Origin: Bacteriovorax sp. BSW11_IV
Lineage (GTDB): Bacteria > Bdellovibrionota > Bacteriovoracia > Bacteriovoracales > Bacteriovoracaceae
Assembly: GCF_000447755.1 (NCBI RefSeq)
Contig: NZ_AUNE01000036.1
Coordinates: 57,333 to 121,332 of the forward strand
Reading direction: 5' to 3'
DNA: 64,000 nt
Made by a program: the position numbers and the translations under genes. The first letter of the stretch is position 1. Each line of letters starts with the position of its first letter. The notes under the pieces were generated by a model. That model was not told where the DNA came from. It saw nothing but the letters and a program-made list of their open reading frames with translations, and made no database searches. Below are positions 46,288-55,440 of this stretch, in pieces.

Positions 46288-47841
46288 TTAATTTTTTTGT
46301 GTCATCCAAGAATTGAATTCATCAAGTCCACTAAAGGCCCTAACTTGTACACCCATTTCTTTTAGTTTAAGTTGAGTCTTACCTAGACCGCAGCAATGGA
46401 AGGCCTCTTTGATTTCAGGACAAAAAGATGTGTATGTTTTGTACTGATGGGCGCTCATCCAATAGAAGACTTTTGTATTTTTTAGTTTTTCTAAATACTC
46501 TTCGCTAGGAGATTCAATGAATCTTTCATAGACTTGAAGAACTTCACCTTCGTTGATTGTTCCATCATCATTCGATAGAGCAAGAAGTTTTCTGTTATCT
46601 CCAAGAAACATTCCAAGAAGTTTAGAACCTCTGAGCTCTTGCAGGTACTCTTCGCTTAGACCATCTGAAGAAGCATGTACCCAATGTCCTTTTTTCGCAA
46701 GGAATTGATGCGTTTTCGCTCCAGCTGCGAAGAGAGCTTTATATGAGGTCTTTTCCATCACGCTGTAGCAGTGTGATGACGTAAAATATAAATCGTCAGT
46801 TGTGAATGTCTCATTAAACTCTAGGGGTCTTTTTTCAATAATTTTATCACTAAGATAATTTGTCCCTAAAAGTTTTTGTTCAGAAAGACCTACAAAAGCA
46901 CTGGATTTATCATGGCAAGTAGGGAAGGCCCCTTCAGTTTGAACAACATCGATTACCTTATCATCAACTGTTCCTCTATGAGTGTGCACGTAGTAGTCAC
47001 CAACTTTTTTAACGTGAATACCTACGGCCAAGTGACAGCCACCGCCGTAAGAAGCAAAGGCCTGTCTCTCTCTTTGAACTTCGCTTATTGTTTGCTTGTC
47101 TTTCATAAGACTAAGCTTTTCTAATAGAGCGCCGTTATCATCTCTGTCTTTAAAGCACTCAATGGCCAGGGCCCCTTGAGAAGCGGCACTTGGTAAAATT
47201 GATTGCGGAAGAACCATAAAGTCTAAATCTTTGATAAGAATTTCTAGCTCTTTTTTTGATTCTGGACTTAGGGCCAGTCTTTCGATTCCAGCAAAGGCCA
47301 AAACGATAGCGTCGTAGTCGCCATTATTTAATTTACTAATGCGGGTATTTACATTACCTCTAAGCATTTTTGTTTTTACACTCAACCCCTCTTTTGCAGG
47401 GAGAAGGCTTGCTAGAGTTTTTTCAATATTTACGATTCTTCTAGGAGAACTTGTTCCAACAATGAGAGTATTAAGATCGTGCAATTTCTTTTGCACGTCT
47501 TTTCTAATGAGAAGAATATCTTCTGAGTATTGTCTTTTGGTAATGGCCGCAAGTTCAATCCCTTCAGGTCTTTCGCTTCCTAAATCTTTATATGAGTGCA
47601 CCACTAAATCAACGGCACCTGTTAAAAGAGCGTGATCAAGTTCTTTGGTGAAAAAGTCTTTCCCTTCAAGTTGCCACAGTGGTTTGTCAGTAATTAAATC
47701 ACCCTGAGTTTTGATAACTTCTAGAACGAATTTATCACCTGTGAGTTTTTCTAATTGATCTTTGACTTGTGTACATTGAGTAAGGGCGAGGAGACTTCCT
47801 CTTGTTCCTATCTTATAGACTACCTTATTTGAATCAGACAA
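46288..47841 (-). CDS. hemC: Hydroxymethylbilane synthase fused to uroporphyrinogen-III synthase-like domain
   Basis: A 517-residue protein. HemC domain (~1-290): KIGTRGSLLALTQ, VVHSYKDL, and GGGCHLAVG with the Cys that holds the dipyrromethane cofactor. The C-terminal ~170 residues look like HemD (YWMSAHQY, then FHCCGLGKTQLKLKEMG). So it is likely a HemCD fusion making uroporphyrinogen III, although HemD similarity is weaker. Start is TTG at 47841: GGGAGG at 47851-47856 has ideal spacing. Upstream in-frame ATG at 47871 lacks this. It overlaps the hemA end by 8 bases. Confidence 0.85.
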   Translation of the reverse strand: MSDSNKVVYKIGTRGSLLALTQCTQVKDQLEKLTGDKFVLEVIKTQGDLITDKPLWQLEGKDFFTKELDHALLTGAVDLVVHSYKDLGSERPEGIELAAITKRQYSEDILLIRKDVQKKLHDLNTLIVGTSSPRRIVNIEKTLASLLPAKEGLSVKTKMLRGNVNTRISKLNNGDYDAIVLAFAGIERLALSPESKKELEILIKDLDFMVLPQSILPSAASQGALAIECFKDRDDNGALLEKLSLMKDKQTISEVQRERQAFASYGGGCHLAVGIHVKKVGDYYVHTHRGTVDDKVIDVVQTEGAFPTCHDKSSAFVGLSEQKLLGTNYLSDKIIEKRPLEFNETFTTDDLYFTSSHCYSVMEKTSYKALFAAGAKTHQFLAKKGHWVHASSDGLSEEYLQELRGSKLLGMFLGDNRKLLALSNDDGTINEGEVLQVYERFIESPSEEYLEKLKNTKVFYWMSAHQYKTYTSFCPEIKEAFHCCGLGKTQLKLKEMGVQVRAFSGLDEFNSWMTQKN

Positions 47842-48757
47842 ACTGTAAATCCTCCCAGCCAAATGGGACATTGAGACTAAACGTCGTCTTTCGCTTTTCA
47901 ACTAAATAAGCGATATGATCCCTGGCCTTTTCAACTTTTTGTTCTTTTTCTTCTTCTAATACTTTTGCTTCTCTAAAGACTTGCTCCAAACGATAAATAC
48001 CGTGCTTATCACTTAGATCTGTTCTTAAAACAGAGGGAGTTCCCAGGTCCACAAAGATTTCCCCTTGGGCCTGCTTCCAGTTCTTAAAAAAGTTTTGGTT
48101 AAAGAGAACGACGTCCTCGGCACCAATTGTATTTACGATGAGCTCAAAAGTCTCATAAGATGAGTAATCTTTCCAGCCCACTGTCTTAATATTTTTTTGC
48201 GGGTATTCTTTAAGAAGATCTTTGATCTTCTCTTCATTTCTCGCTGTGATAAAAATTTCGTAGTGCTTATCGAGAAGCTTTATTAAGTCACGCGTTAAGG
48301 CCCCCGAGCCAACGAGTAAAACTTTTCCGCACTTCTTTTTTTGTTGAAGAAAACGACGCGACATTCCAGCGTAGGATTGTTGGCCGACATTATGAAGATA
48401 GAGAGTTCTCACTTCTTTTGCGTCCTTAAAAAGTTTTTCAAGAACGTTCATAATGAGCGGTCCCTTAAAACTATGTTTAAGGTATTCAAGATAGGCGTCT
48501 TTGAATTGACCTGTGATTTCATTTTCGGCCACAAGCTTACTTTTTAGTCCACAAATTGTTTCGAGTAGAAAAAGGTAGGCCGACTCATCTTCGTAAAGGT
48601 CAAAATCATGGGCCTTATTGACGTATTCCAGTGGCGCGAGATTGTGGCCCACAAGAATCGTTCTTTGACACGTTTTTAGAATAAAAACATCACCACTGGT
48701 TTCTTTAACCAAGGGGCTGCCAGAAGGAAGGTTAATGAGCTTAAGTCCTTGAATCAT
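47834..48757 (-). CDS. hemA: Glutamyl-tRNA reductase-like, short and divergent
   Basis: A 307-residue GluTR; the usual length is about 420. The catalytic Cys motif is present as KTCQRT (C30; normally STCNR). The expected His of the HLF motif is replaced (AYLFLLETICGLKS), and GEPQI is AENEI. The NADPH-binding VLLVGSGALTRDL follows near residue 147. The start lacks the usual ~20-residue N-terminal strand, and little remains of the C-terminal dimerisation domain. First gene of the operon, with a hem-box-like site upstream. Position and hemL neighbour make the assignment strong. Confidence 0.8.
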   Translation of the reverse strand: MIQGLKLINLPSGSPLVKETSGDVFILKTCQRTILVGHNLAPLEYVNKAHDFDLYEDESAYLFLLETICGLKSKLVAENEITGQFKDAYLEYLKHSFKGPLIMNVLEKLFKDAKEVRTLYLHNVGQQSYAGMSRRFLQQKKKCGKVLLVGSGALTRDLIKLLDKHYEIFITARNEEKIKDLLKEYPQKNIKTVGWKDYSSYETFELIVNTIGAEDVVLFNQNFFKNWKQAQGEIFVDLGTPSVLRTDLSDKHGIYRLEQVFREAKVLEEEKEQKVEKARDHIAYLVEKRKTTFSLNVPFGWEDLQFV

Positions 48758-48798
48758 GAAAAATTCACGCCTTTCTTTAATTAATAGGGGATGGCCAG

Positions 48799-48804
48799 AA
48801 TATA
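48799..48804 (-). promoter_or_regulatory. Candidate -10 box for hemA
   Basis: Minus-strand TATATT, 20 bases downstream of the hem-box-like repeat and about 42 bases before the hemA ATG. No good -35 box is seen, consistent with activator dependence. Confidence 0.35.
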
Positions 48805-48824
48805 AAGCACAACATGCATCTATT

Positions 48825-48840
48825 TGTCACAGAAATGTAA
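48825..48840 (-). promoter_or_regulatory. Hem-box-like direct repeat upstream of hemA
   Basis: On the minus strand TTACA-TTTCTG-TGACA matches the remembered Leptospira HemR motif TGACA-N6-TGACA in nine of ten positions. It lies ~68 bases upstream of hemA and ~85 upstream of the divergent 48925 gene. The operon encodes an OmpR-type regulator that could bind it. Confidence 0.6.
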
Positions 48841-48924
48841 CCTATTGAATGATTTAGATCATCTTTTACTTAACCCGAGTTTTGTTTACTTTTCAAAGAT
48901 GGGGCCTTCTGCTAGTATCGGCCC

Positions 48925-49296
48925 ATGGAACAAATGAATGATACAGCGCGCACTAAAGATAATGAATTGAACCCTGAAAATGACAGGCCATTTTGGCAGC
49001 GTTGGGGCGAGGTTTTCGCGCGTCTATTTCTCAAATATTGCCCACAAATCATCATCAATCAATTTATCAAATTTGATAAGAAGGTCGATGGGGCCATCTC
49101 TTTTTTCTTTCGCCATTACGGTAAAACACCTTTTATGATCTCGATGTCTAAGAAGGTTCAATACCTTGGTATTGAGAAATTATTCCTAAAAGGGCCCAAG
49201 GCCTTCGTTTACTTCTTTCTTTTCTACCTCGTTAGGGACACGATTTTGTACATCATAATCCCAATTTACTTTGCTAAGCTAACCACTGGTAATTAA
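48925..49296 (+). CDS. Small membrane protein divergent from hemA
   Basis: A 123-residue protein with one hydrophobic helix near the C-terminus (~95-115) and a basic/aromatic N-terminal half (FWQRWGEVFARLFLKYC). No signal peptide or family recognised. It shares a 167-base divergent region with the heme operon that contains the hem-box-like site, so it may respond to the same regulator. Followed by the Na/Pi transporter gene 86 bases on. Confidence 0.6.
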   Translation: MEQMNDTARTKDNELNPENDRPFWQRWGEVFARLFLKYCPQIIINQFIKFDKKVDGAISFFFRHYGKTPFMISMSKKVQYLGIEKLFLKGPKAFVYFFLFYLVRDTILYIIIPIYFAKLTTGN

Positions 49297-49382
49297 AAAT
49301 TTATCTTTCTTTATATTGTCCATTAGGTGCAAGCTGTGGATAATAGTCCCAATACATTAGTGCATCAAACTTTGGGAATAAT

Positions 49383-51041
49383 ATGAGCGCATTTACTATG
49401 GCCTACACTGTCTTAGGTGGACTTGGCCTTTTTTTCTATGGCATGAAATCCATGTCAGAGTCCTTGCAGTCTCTTGCTGGAGACACTATCAGACAAATTA
49501 TTAGCGTACTTACATCAAATCGTTTCTTGGCCGTCATTGTCGGTTGTGCGGTTACGATGTTAGTGCAAAGCTCTTCCGTTTCTACGGTTATGGTAATAGG
49601 TCTTGTCAATGCGGGGCTTATGTCCCTTGTTCAGGCCATCGGAGTGATTTTTGGGGCCAATATTGGAACCACGATCACGGGTTGGATTATCTCAATTAAA
49701 GTTGGAAAGTATGGCCTTCTTCTTATAGGACTGGGGATCTTTCCGGCCCTGTTTGGACGCACGAATCGCCATAAAGAAATTGGTCGTATCTTCCTTGGTA
49801 TGGGGATGATTTTCTTTGGCCTAGAAATTATGAGCAATGCCTTTAAACCTTTAAAAGATATGCCAGAATTTCTGGAAGTTTTGGGCTATTTTTCTGGGGC
49901 AGGTATCGGCTCTTTACTTGCGAGCGTTGTTGTCGGCTGTCTTCTTACTATTGTTATTCAATCTTCATCGGCCATGCTCGGAATCACAATGGCACTTGCG
50001 CAATCAGGAGTCATCGAACTCAACACGGCCATGGCCTTGGTGCTAGGTGAAAATGTGGGAACGACAATCACGGCCCAGTTGGCCACGGTTGGCGGCTCAG
50101 TTAATGCTAAAAGAGTCGCCCACGCACACTCTCTCTTTAATATACTCGGTGTTCTCGCTCTCATTTCTATTTTTCCTTATTACGCAAATTTTATTGAATG
50201 GCTTATTCCCGGCGAGGCCAATTTTGTGGATATGAGTGGGGCGCGCCCAAATATTTCAGTTCATATTGCGAGCTCACACACTATTTTTAATGTTGTGGCG
50301 ACGCTACTTTTTATTCCCTTTATCAATCAGCTTGCGGCCTTTGTTTCTAAGCTTGTTCCAGATGAAAAAGTTAAAGAACAAACAAAGCTCCAAGTGCTTG
50401 GCGATCCCAGCGACATGATCGCGGCCACGGCCCTTGTTGTTGCCGATAAAGAGTTACAAAAATTTAAAGATATCGTTGATCGTATGTTTAATAGAGTTGA
50501 TGAGTATCTCAACAACGGAGCGACTGATCCGCGTACTTTGGCCAAAATTAAAGATTATGAGCGCATCACTGATAATATTCAAAAAGAAATTACTTTTTTC
50601 ATTTTAAAGCTCATGGAAAATCGTCTCAATGAAAGAGAGTCCCTGCGCGCTCAGGCGCTGGTTCGCAGTGCAGATGAGCTTGAAAGTATTGCTGATTATC
50701 TAGATAAATTGGCCACAAGTAAGACTCGTTTTTGTGAAAAGGGTGCTTTTGATGGTGATATCCGTGAAGAATTTATAGCTTTTTACAATTCAGTTAGAGC
50801 CTTCTACGATAAAATCGCTCAAGGGCTTATTACAGGGAATTTTCTCGATGAACTTCTTGTTAAAGAAGAGATGTTACAGCTTAAGCATACTTCTGATGAA
50901 TTGCGTGAAAAATTTCTCAATAAATTAACTAGTGATGGCCTTTCTCCGTACTTGGCCCTGGCCTATTCGGATATGGTCACGGCCGCAAAAAAGGTGCGCA
51001 GTCACTCGATGACTCTGTTGCAAGTTAATTTACGCGTCTAG
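49383..51041 (+). CDS. Na+/phosphate cotransporter family protein with PhoU-like domain
   Basis: A 552-residue NptA/YjbB-type transporter. Two inverted repeats each carry the family signature QSSS (VQSSSVSTVMV near residue 61, IQSSSAMLGI near residue 193). The C-terminal ~200 residues are helical and PhoU-like. It likely imports or balances phosphate using Na+. ATG at 49383; a strong terminator follows. GGCC occurs about every 72 bases, among the densest in this window. Confidence 0.9.
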   Translation: MSAFTMAYTVLGGLGLFFYGMKSMSESLQSLAGDTIRQIISVLTSNRFLAVIVGCAVTMLVQSSSVSTVMVIGLVNAGLMSLVQAIGVIFGANIGTTITGWIISIKVGKYGLLLIGLGIFPALFGRTNRHKEIGRIFLGMGMIFFGLEIMSNAFKPLKDMPEFLEVLGYFSGAGIGSLLASVVVGCLLTIVIQSSSAMLGITMALAQSGVIELNTAMALVLGENVGTTITAQLATVGGSVNAKRVAHAHSLFNILGVLALISIFPYYANFIEWLIPGEANFVDMSGARPNISVHIASSHTIFNVVATLLFIPFINQLAAFVSKLVPDEKVKEQTKLQVLGDPSDMIAATALVVADKELQKFKDIVDRMFNRVDEYLNNGATDPRTLAKIKDYERITDNIQKEITFFILKLMENRLNERESLRAQALVRSADELESIADYLDKLATSKTRFCEKGAFDGDIREEFIAFYNSVRAFYDKIAQGLITGNFLDELLVKEEMLQLKHTSDELREKFLNKLTSDGLSPYLALAYSDMVTAAKKVRSHSMTLLQVNLRV

Positions 51042-51065
51042 TGATTAAAAAAACGTAATTAATGC

Positions 51066-51093
51066 AAAGGGTCGTTGACCCTTTCCTTTTATT
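51066..51093 (+). terminator. Intrinsic terminator
   Basis: AAAGGGTC and GACCCTTT pair (8 bp) around GTT, with a T-rich tail. It ends the Na/Pi cotransporter gene. Confidence 0.85.
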
Positions 51094-51154
51094 TCCGTGC
51101 TAAAAAAGTTATTCTTTCCCTACATTACAGACACAATTTCGGGAGGACGAACGC

Positions 51155-52219
51155 ATGGATTTAATGTTTGGTGCAAATGGTATTTTGCAAAGAGGTCGCG
51201 GTTTAACATTTGATGATGTTTTACTCGTGCCAAGACATAGTGAGATTTCTTCGCGTCGCCATCCAGATCTAGGGACAAAGGCCACTAAAAACTATTCAAT
51301 CGACATTCCGATCATTACGGCCAATATGGATACAGTGACAGGTAAAGAAATGGCCTGTGCCATTGCTAAACTTGGTGGACTCGGTATTCTACACCGTTTT
51401 ATGTCTCCAGAAGAACAAGTTGAAGACGTAAAATTTATTCAAAAATTCTTAAAAGATAATAACCTAACAACTCCTATTGCTGCATCTATTGGTGTTAAAG
51501 AAGAAGGTCTTCACAGAGCTGAACTTCTGGTAAATGTCGGTGTCCAAATTTTAACTATTGATATTGCCCACGGTGATTCAGTGATGATGCACGATGTACT
51601 TAAAGAAGTTAAAAAGCGTTACCCACATATTGATGTCATTGCTGGTAACGTTGCAACAACTGATGGTGTGAAGCGCATGATTGAATCAGGTGCAGATGCT
51701 GTTAAAGTTGGTATTGGTCCAGGATCAATGTGTACGACAAGAATTATTACAGGTCACGGAGTTCCTCAACTTTCGGCCATTGCTATGAGTGTTCTAGAAG
51801 CGCAAAAGCATGGTGTTCCTGTTATTGCTGATGGTGGTTTGAAAAACTCAGGTGATATGGTTAAGGCCCTTTGTGCAGGAGCTGATTCATGTATGGTTGG
51901 GTCTCTTGTATCAGGAGCGCTTGAAACTCCAGGTGAAGTTGTGAGTGGTATGAAGCAATACCGTGGTATGGCCTCAAAATCTGCACAAGTTTCTTGGAGA
52001 GGAGAGTTGCCTAAAGGAATGGCCGCCGAAGGTGAGCATACAATGATTCCTTGTAAAGGCCCTGTTGAAAATATTATTGATGAACTTACAGGTGGTATCC
52101 GTTCAGGGATGACTTACCTTGGTGTTGAAAAAATTGTTGCGATGAGAGAGGCCGGGCTATTTATTGAAATGAGCTCATCTGGGATGGCCGAAAGTAAACC
52201 CCATGGAGTAAGAGGATAG
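51155..52219 (+). CDS. IMPDH/GMP reductase family; probable GMP reductase
   Basis: A 354-residue TIM-barrel enzyme. The loop with the nucleophilic Cys ([12 protein letters not shown]~192) is shared by IMPDH and GMP reductase. No CBS module is present and the mobile flap (RGMASKSAQ...) lacks the RY dyad usual in IMPDH, so GMP reductase (GuaC; GMP to IMP) is the better fit. A CBS-less IMPDH cannot be excluded. GGGAGG precedes the ATG. A PlsB-like gene follows 5 bases later. Confidence 0.8.
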   Translation: MDLMFGANGILQRGRGLTFDDVLLVPRHSEISSRRHPDLGTKATKNYSIDIPIITANMDTVTGKEMACAIAKLGGLGILHRFMSPEEQVEDVKFIQKFLKDNNLTTPIAASIGVKEEGLHRAELLVNVGVQILTIDIAHGDSVMMHDVLKEVKKRYPHIDVIAGNVATTDGVKRMIESGADAVKVGIGPGSMCTTRIITGHGVPQLSAIAMSVLEAQKHGVPVIADGGLKNSGDMVKALCAGADSCMVGSLVSGALETPGEVVSGMKQYRGMASKSAQVSWRGELPKGMAAEGEHTMIPCKGPVENIIDELTGGIRSGMTYLGVEKIVAMREAGLFIEMSSSGMAESKPHGVRG

Positions 52220-52224
52220 GATCC

Positions 52225-54015
52225 ATGTTAAATAGTCTACAGAAGAAATTTCTAAGCTATCCAAAGCTTAAAGAAAGAATCGAGTCGCGTGAAAATTCTC
52301 AAGCTGAAAGAGAAAAGGCCCTTAAAAATCTCGAAGAGATTAGGGCCGATTACTCAAAAACTTATATTAAGACTTTTGAGAAAATGCTCGATGCCACTCT
52401 TCCAAATCTTTATGACGGGATCAATTTCAATGAAAATGGTCTCGACTTCAAAGAATTGGTTAAAAATAATTGTGTGGTCTTAGTTCCTAATCACCAGTCT
52501 CATGCTGATTACCTGGCCATTAACTATATTGTATATAAAACGTTTGGATTCCCTCTCTATGTAGCAGGGGGGATTAACTTAAATATTTTTCCTATTGGAA
52601 AACTTTTTAGAAAATCGGGATGCTTCTTTATCAGAAGATCGTTTAACAATGATGTTCTTTATAAGCTCTCTTTGGAAGCATACTTATACTGTCTTCTTCT
52701 TGATAAAAAACCTATTGAGTTTTTCTTTGAAGGGGGAAGATCGCGTACTGGAAAATTACTACCTCCAAAATTTGGTCTTTATCAAATGCTTCTTGAGGCC
52801 CATTCTTACCTTCCACAAGAAAGCAAGGCCGATCTACTTTTTTGCCCAGTGAGTATAAATCACGAATATGTGCCTGAAACAAAGTCACTGGCCCGCGAAT
52901 TAAAGGGTGGTAAAAAAGTTAAAGAAAGTACGGGGCAACTTTTTGGTCTCTTTAAATTTTTGTCTTATCAGTTTGGAAATGTTCATATCAATTTAGGAAG
53001 ACCTGTAAAGGCCCATACTGATGGTGAGGATATTGATATTAGAGCTCATGCTTATGAGCTTGCCTTTGAATGTTTTAGAAATGTTGGTAAGAATATGGTG
53101 GTGACTCCGACATCACTACTCGCACTTATTTTGCTTGATGAGGTTCAAGGAGCGCTCCAGTGGAACGATATTTTTGCCAGAGCAAAATATATCGTGGAAT
53201 TTTGTGCGAACTTCAATATTCCTTGTACGCCTTCATTAACAAGTGACAAACTTGAGAGCACACTTGGTCGTGCTCTAGATATTTTGATTGGAAACTCAAA
53301 GCTTGACCTTATTGGAAAAAATAATAGAGGTCATACTTTTTACGCCATTAAAGAAGAAGCTCGCCAAGAGATGCTTTATTTTAAAAATACAATCTTACAC
53401 CACTTTCTTGTTCCATGGACAATCAACTTGGCCTGGATCAATATTTTCAGTGGTCGTATTAATAACGTAGATGATTTGAAAAAGTTTTTCTTAGAGCTTC
53501 GTAATCAGATGAAGCATGAGTTTTATCTTCCTACGATTAAAGAATTTTTTGTGCAAACTCTGACGATCGTTTCTAAATCAATCGGTCGCGAAGTTTCAAC
53601 TTTAGATGATTTAATGAATCTTTCACACAAAGAACTTTACGCCATTGCAAGTTCATTAAGTGTTTTTTCTCGCTCTCTAAGCTATATCAACGAGGCCTAT
53701 TATATTAGTGCTCTTACTGCTAAAGAGTTGGGTGAGAAGAAGCCTTCTGGCTTTAAGTGGGATGAGTTCTTTAATTTATTTAAAGCAAATTTTAACAATG
53801 AAAAAGACCTTGGAAAGCTTATTCGTTTTCAAGAAAGTTTTTCTCTGCCACTTATGAGAAATGCGATGAAGTATTTCACTCAAGAAAAGATTGTATCTCT
53901 TTCAGCTGGGGAATACGTTGTTGATAATCCTGAGGTACTTGCTGGTTTAGTAGAGAAGTTTGAAAATGATCTAAAAGAACAAATGAAATTTAATCTACGC
54001 GTGGAGAGTGTGTGA
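52225..54015 (+). CDS. PlsB-like glycerol-3-phosphate acyltransferase
   Basis: A 596-residue acyltransferase. Motif I is NHQSHAD (H90-x4-D95), motif III-like EGGRSRTGK (~169-177), both matching the PlsB family; FFIRRSF between them fits motif II. It would acylate glycerol-3-phosphate at position 1 at the inner membrane. It is shorter than E. coli PlsB (~800), lacking an equivalent N-terminal region. Overlaps the CDF gene start by 4 bases. Confidence 0.8.
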   Translation: MLNSLQKKFLSYPKLKERIESRENSQAEREKALKNLEEIRADYSKTYIKTFEKMLDATLPNLYDGINFNENGLDFKELVKNNCVVLVPNHQSHADYLAINYIVYKTFGFPLYVAGGINLNIFPIGKLFRKSGCFFIRRSFNNDVLYKLSLEAYLYCLLLDKKPIEFFFEGGRSRTGKLLPPKFGLYQMLLEAHSYLPQESKADLLFCPVSINHEYVPETKSLARELKGGKKVKESTGQLFGLFKFLSYQFGNVHINLGRPVKAHTDGEDIDIRAHAYELAFECFRNVGKNMVVTPTSLLALILLDEVQGALQWNDIFARAKYIVEFCANFNIPCTPSLTSDKLESTLGRALDILIGNSKLDLIGKNNRGHTFYAIKEEARQEMLYFKNTILHHFLVPWTINLAWINIFSGRINNVDDLKKFFLELRNQMKHEFYLPTIKEFFVQTLTIVSKSIGREVSTLDDLMNLSHKELYAIASSLSVFSRSLSYINEAYYISALTAKELGEKKPSGFKWDEFFNLFKANFNNEKDLGKLIRFQESFSLPLMRNAMKYFTQEKIVSLSAGEYVVDNPEVLAGLVEKFENDLKEQMKFNLRVESV

Positions 54016-54914
54016 CTTTAAGTGAAAGACGCAAAGGCATAAGCCGCGTTCTGTGGATTACTTTTTATCTTAATATTGCAGTGGCCCTCATCAAAATTGT
54101 GGTGGGCCATATGTTTGCCTATCTTTCTTTGACTTCTTCGGGTTTAGAGTCAATGGTTGATAGTTCCACAAATATTCTTGCGCTCATTACAATCTACTAT
54201 GCTTCAAAGCCAGCAGATAGTGATCATAATTATGGACATCATAAGGCCGAAACTCTTGGGAGTATGGTTGTGGCGTTCTTGCTTCTATTCTCTGCTTATC
54301 AAGTGGCCGGAGAGATAAATATTAAATCTATTCTCGAAGGGGATTTTTCTTCTCGTGCTCAGTTTGGCCCATGGCCTGTGATCAGTATTATCGTTTCAAT
54401 GATGATCTCTCTCTTTGTTTCTACGTATGAAAGAAAGTGGGGAGAGCGTTATAATTCTTCACTTTTAATTGCAGATGCTTCACATACTTTTGGTGATTTC
54501 ATTATTAGTGGGGCAGTTCTCATTTCAATTATTGCCAGCTACTTCGGTCACTTTTGGCTTGATACGGTTGTTGGACTTGTTGTTATTTGTTACCTCGTTT
54601 ATTTGGCCTTAAAGATTGTTCGCATAAATTTAAATGATCTGCTTGATGGAGCTCCTCCGTTGGATGAAGGCTTTTTAAAGGAAATTGAGAAATTTGATCA
54701 CGTCAAAGATATTCATAATTTTCGTATCCGAGGTAATGAGCATTGGCTGCACGCCGATTTTCACGTCCATCTAGATCCAAACCTTACATTAGTTGAGGCC
54801 CATGCTGTCGGCCAGCAAGTTGAAAATGCTGTTGTGGTGGAATTAAAGAAAATTGCAGGCCATGTGGATGTTCTCATTCATATTGAGCCTTGGGAGGAAA
54901 AAGACGGTGAGTAA
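54012..54914 (+). CDS. Cation diffusion facilitator transporter
   Basis: A 300-residue CDF transporter with about six helices. Zn/Mn-binding SGLESMVDSSTN in helix 2 and DHNYGHHKAE in the following loop are the family marks; a C-terminal cytosolic domain follows (IRIN... to IHIEPW). The start is GTG within the GTGTGA overlap with PlsB. It exports divalent metals using a proton gradient. Confidence 0.88.
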   Translation: MTLSERRKGISRVLWITFYLNIAVALIKIVVGHMFAYLSLTSSGLESMVDSSTNILALITIYYASKPADSDHNYGHHKAETLGSMVVAFLLLFSAYQVAGEINIKSILEGDFSSRAQFGPWPVISIIVSMMISLFVSTYERKWGERYNSSLLIADASHTFGDFIISGAVLISIIASYFGHFWLDTVVGLVVICYLVYLALKIVRINLNDLLDGAPPLDEGFLKEIEKFDHVKDIHNFRIRGNEHWLHADFHVHLDPNLTLVEAHAVGQQVENAVVVELKKIAGHVDVLIHIEPWEEKDGE

Positions 54915-55356
54915 TCATTGGAATGAAGTTACTCTGACTAATAGTCGCCTTTTATATATTGAGGATGATTACTTATCAGGACATTGGCAAAAGTGTGATG
55001 AAAAGCTTTTTCACTTCATAGAGACAAATCCAAAACTCAGACTTTATGGAGATCGTACAATCCTTTACTTCTTCGCTGATACCAGCACTATTTGGGTTGG
55101 CCGTGAGGTTATTGGTCACGTGGGCAATCTTCCTTCAGGTCTTGAGTTTTATGATGTAAGCAAGGGCATGGCCCTTGAAGTGCCTCTACAAAAAATGTGG
55201 TTTGATCTAAATTTGGGTGAAGTGCATCATGAAGGTCTTAAGAACCTACAAGAGATTTCTAAACAGACCCAAAAATTAGCAACCACTTGGCGTTTGGTCT
55301 TTGATTGGAGTAGCGATGTACCAAAAATTGCCTTTAACTACTTTTTTTTGATATAA
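54907..55356 (+). CDS. Hypothetical cytosolic protein
   Basis: A 149-residue protein. Start GTG at 54907 is chosen because GGGAGG (54892-54897) is correctly spaced; the longer frame from 54853 lies inside the CDF gene. No signal peptide. The last residues are hydrophobic (FNYFFLI). It overlaps the CDF stop by 8 bases and is the last gene before infC. No family recognised. Confidence 0.55.
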   Translation: MSNHWNEVTLTNSRLLYIEDDYLSGHWQKCDEKLFHFIETNPKLRLYGDRTILYFFADTSTIWVGREVIGHVGNLPSGLEFYDVSKGMALEVPLQKMWFDLNLGEVHHEGLKNLQEISKQTQKLATTWRLVFDWSSDVPKIAFNYFFLI

Positions 55357-55426
55357 TTATTTAAAATATACTTTGAATATTTTTTAACCTCATGATAATT
55401 CATAGAGGCTTTTTATTAACATTCCT

Positions 55427-55440
55427 GGAGGTGACTTATT
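55427..55440 (+). promoter_or_regulatory. infC ribosome-binding site with AUU start
   Basis: GGAGGTGA (55427-55434) is followed by CTT and then ATT at 55438, which opens the reading frame. An in-frame TGA at 55432 blocks any earlier start, and no ATG/GTG/TTG is available before the conserved IF3 N-terminus. Confidence 0.8.

Noticed and set aside
51155..52219. IMP dehydrogenase call
   Set aside because: No CBS module and no RY dyad in the flap; GMP reductase fits better, though not excluded.
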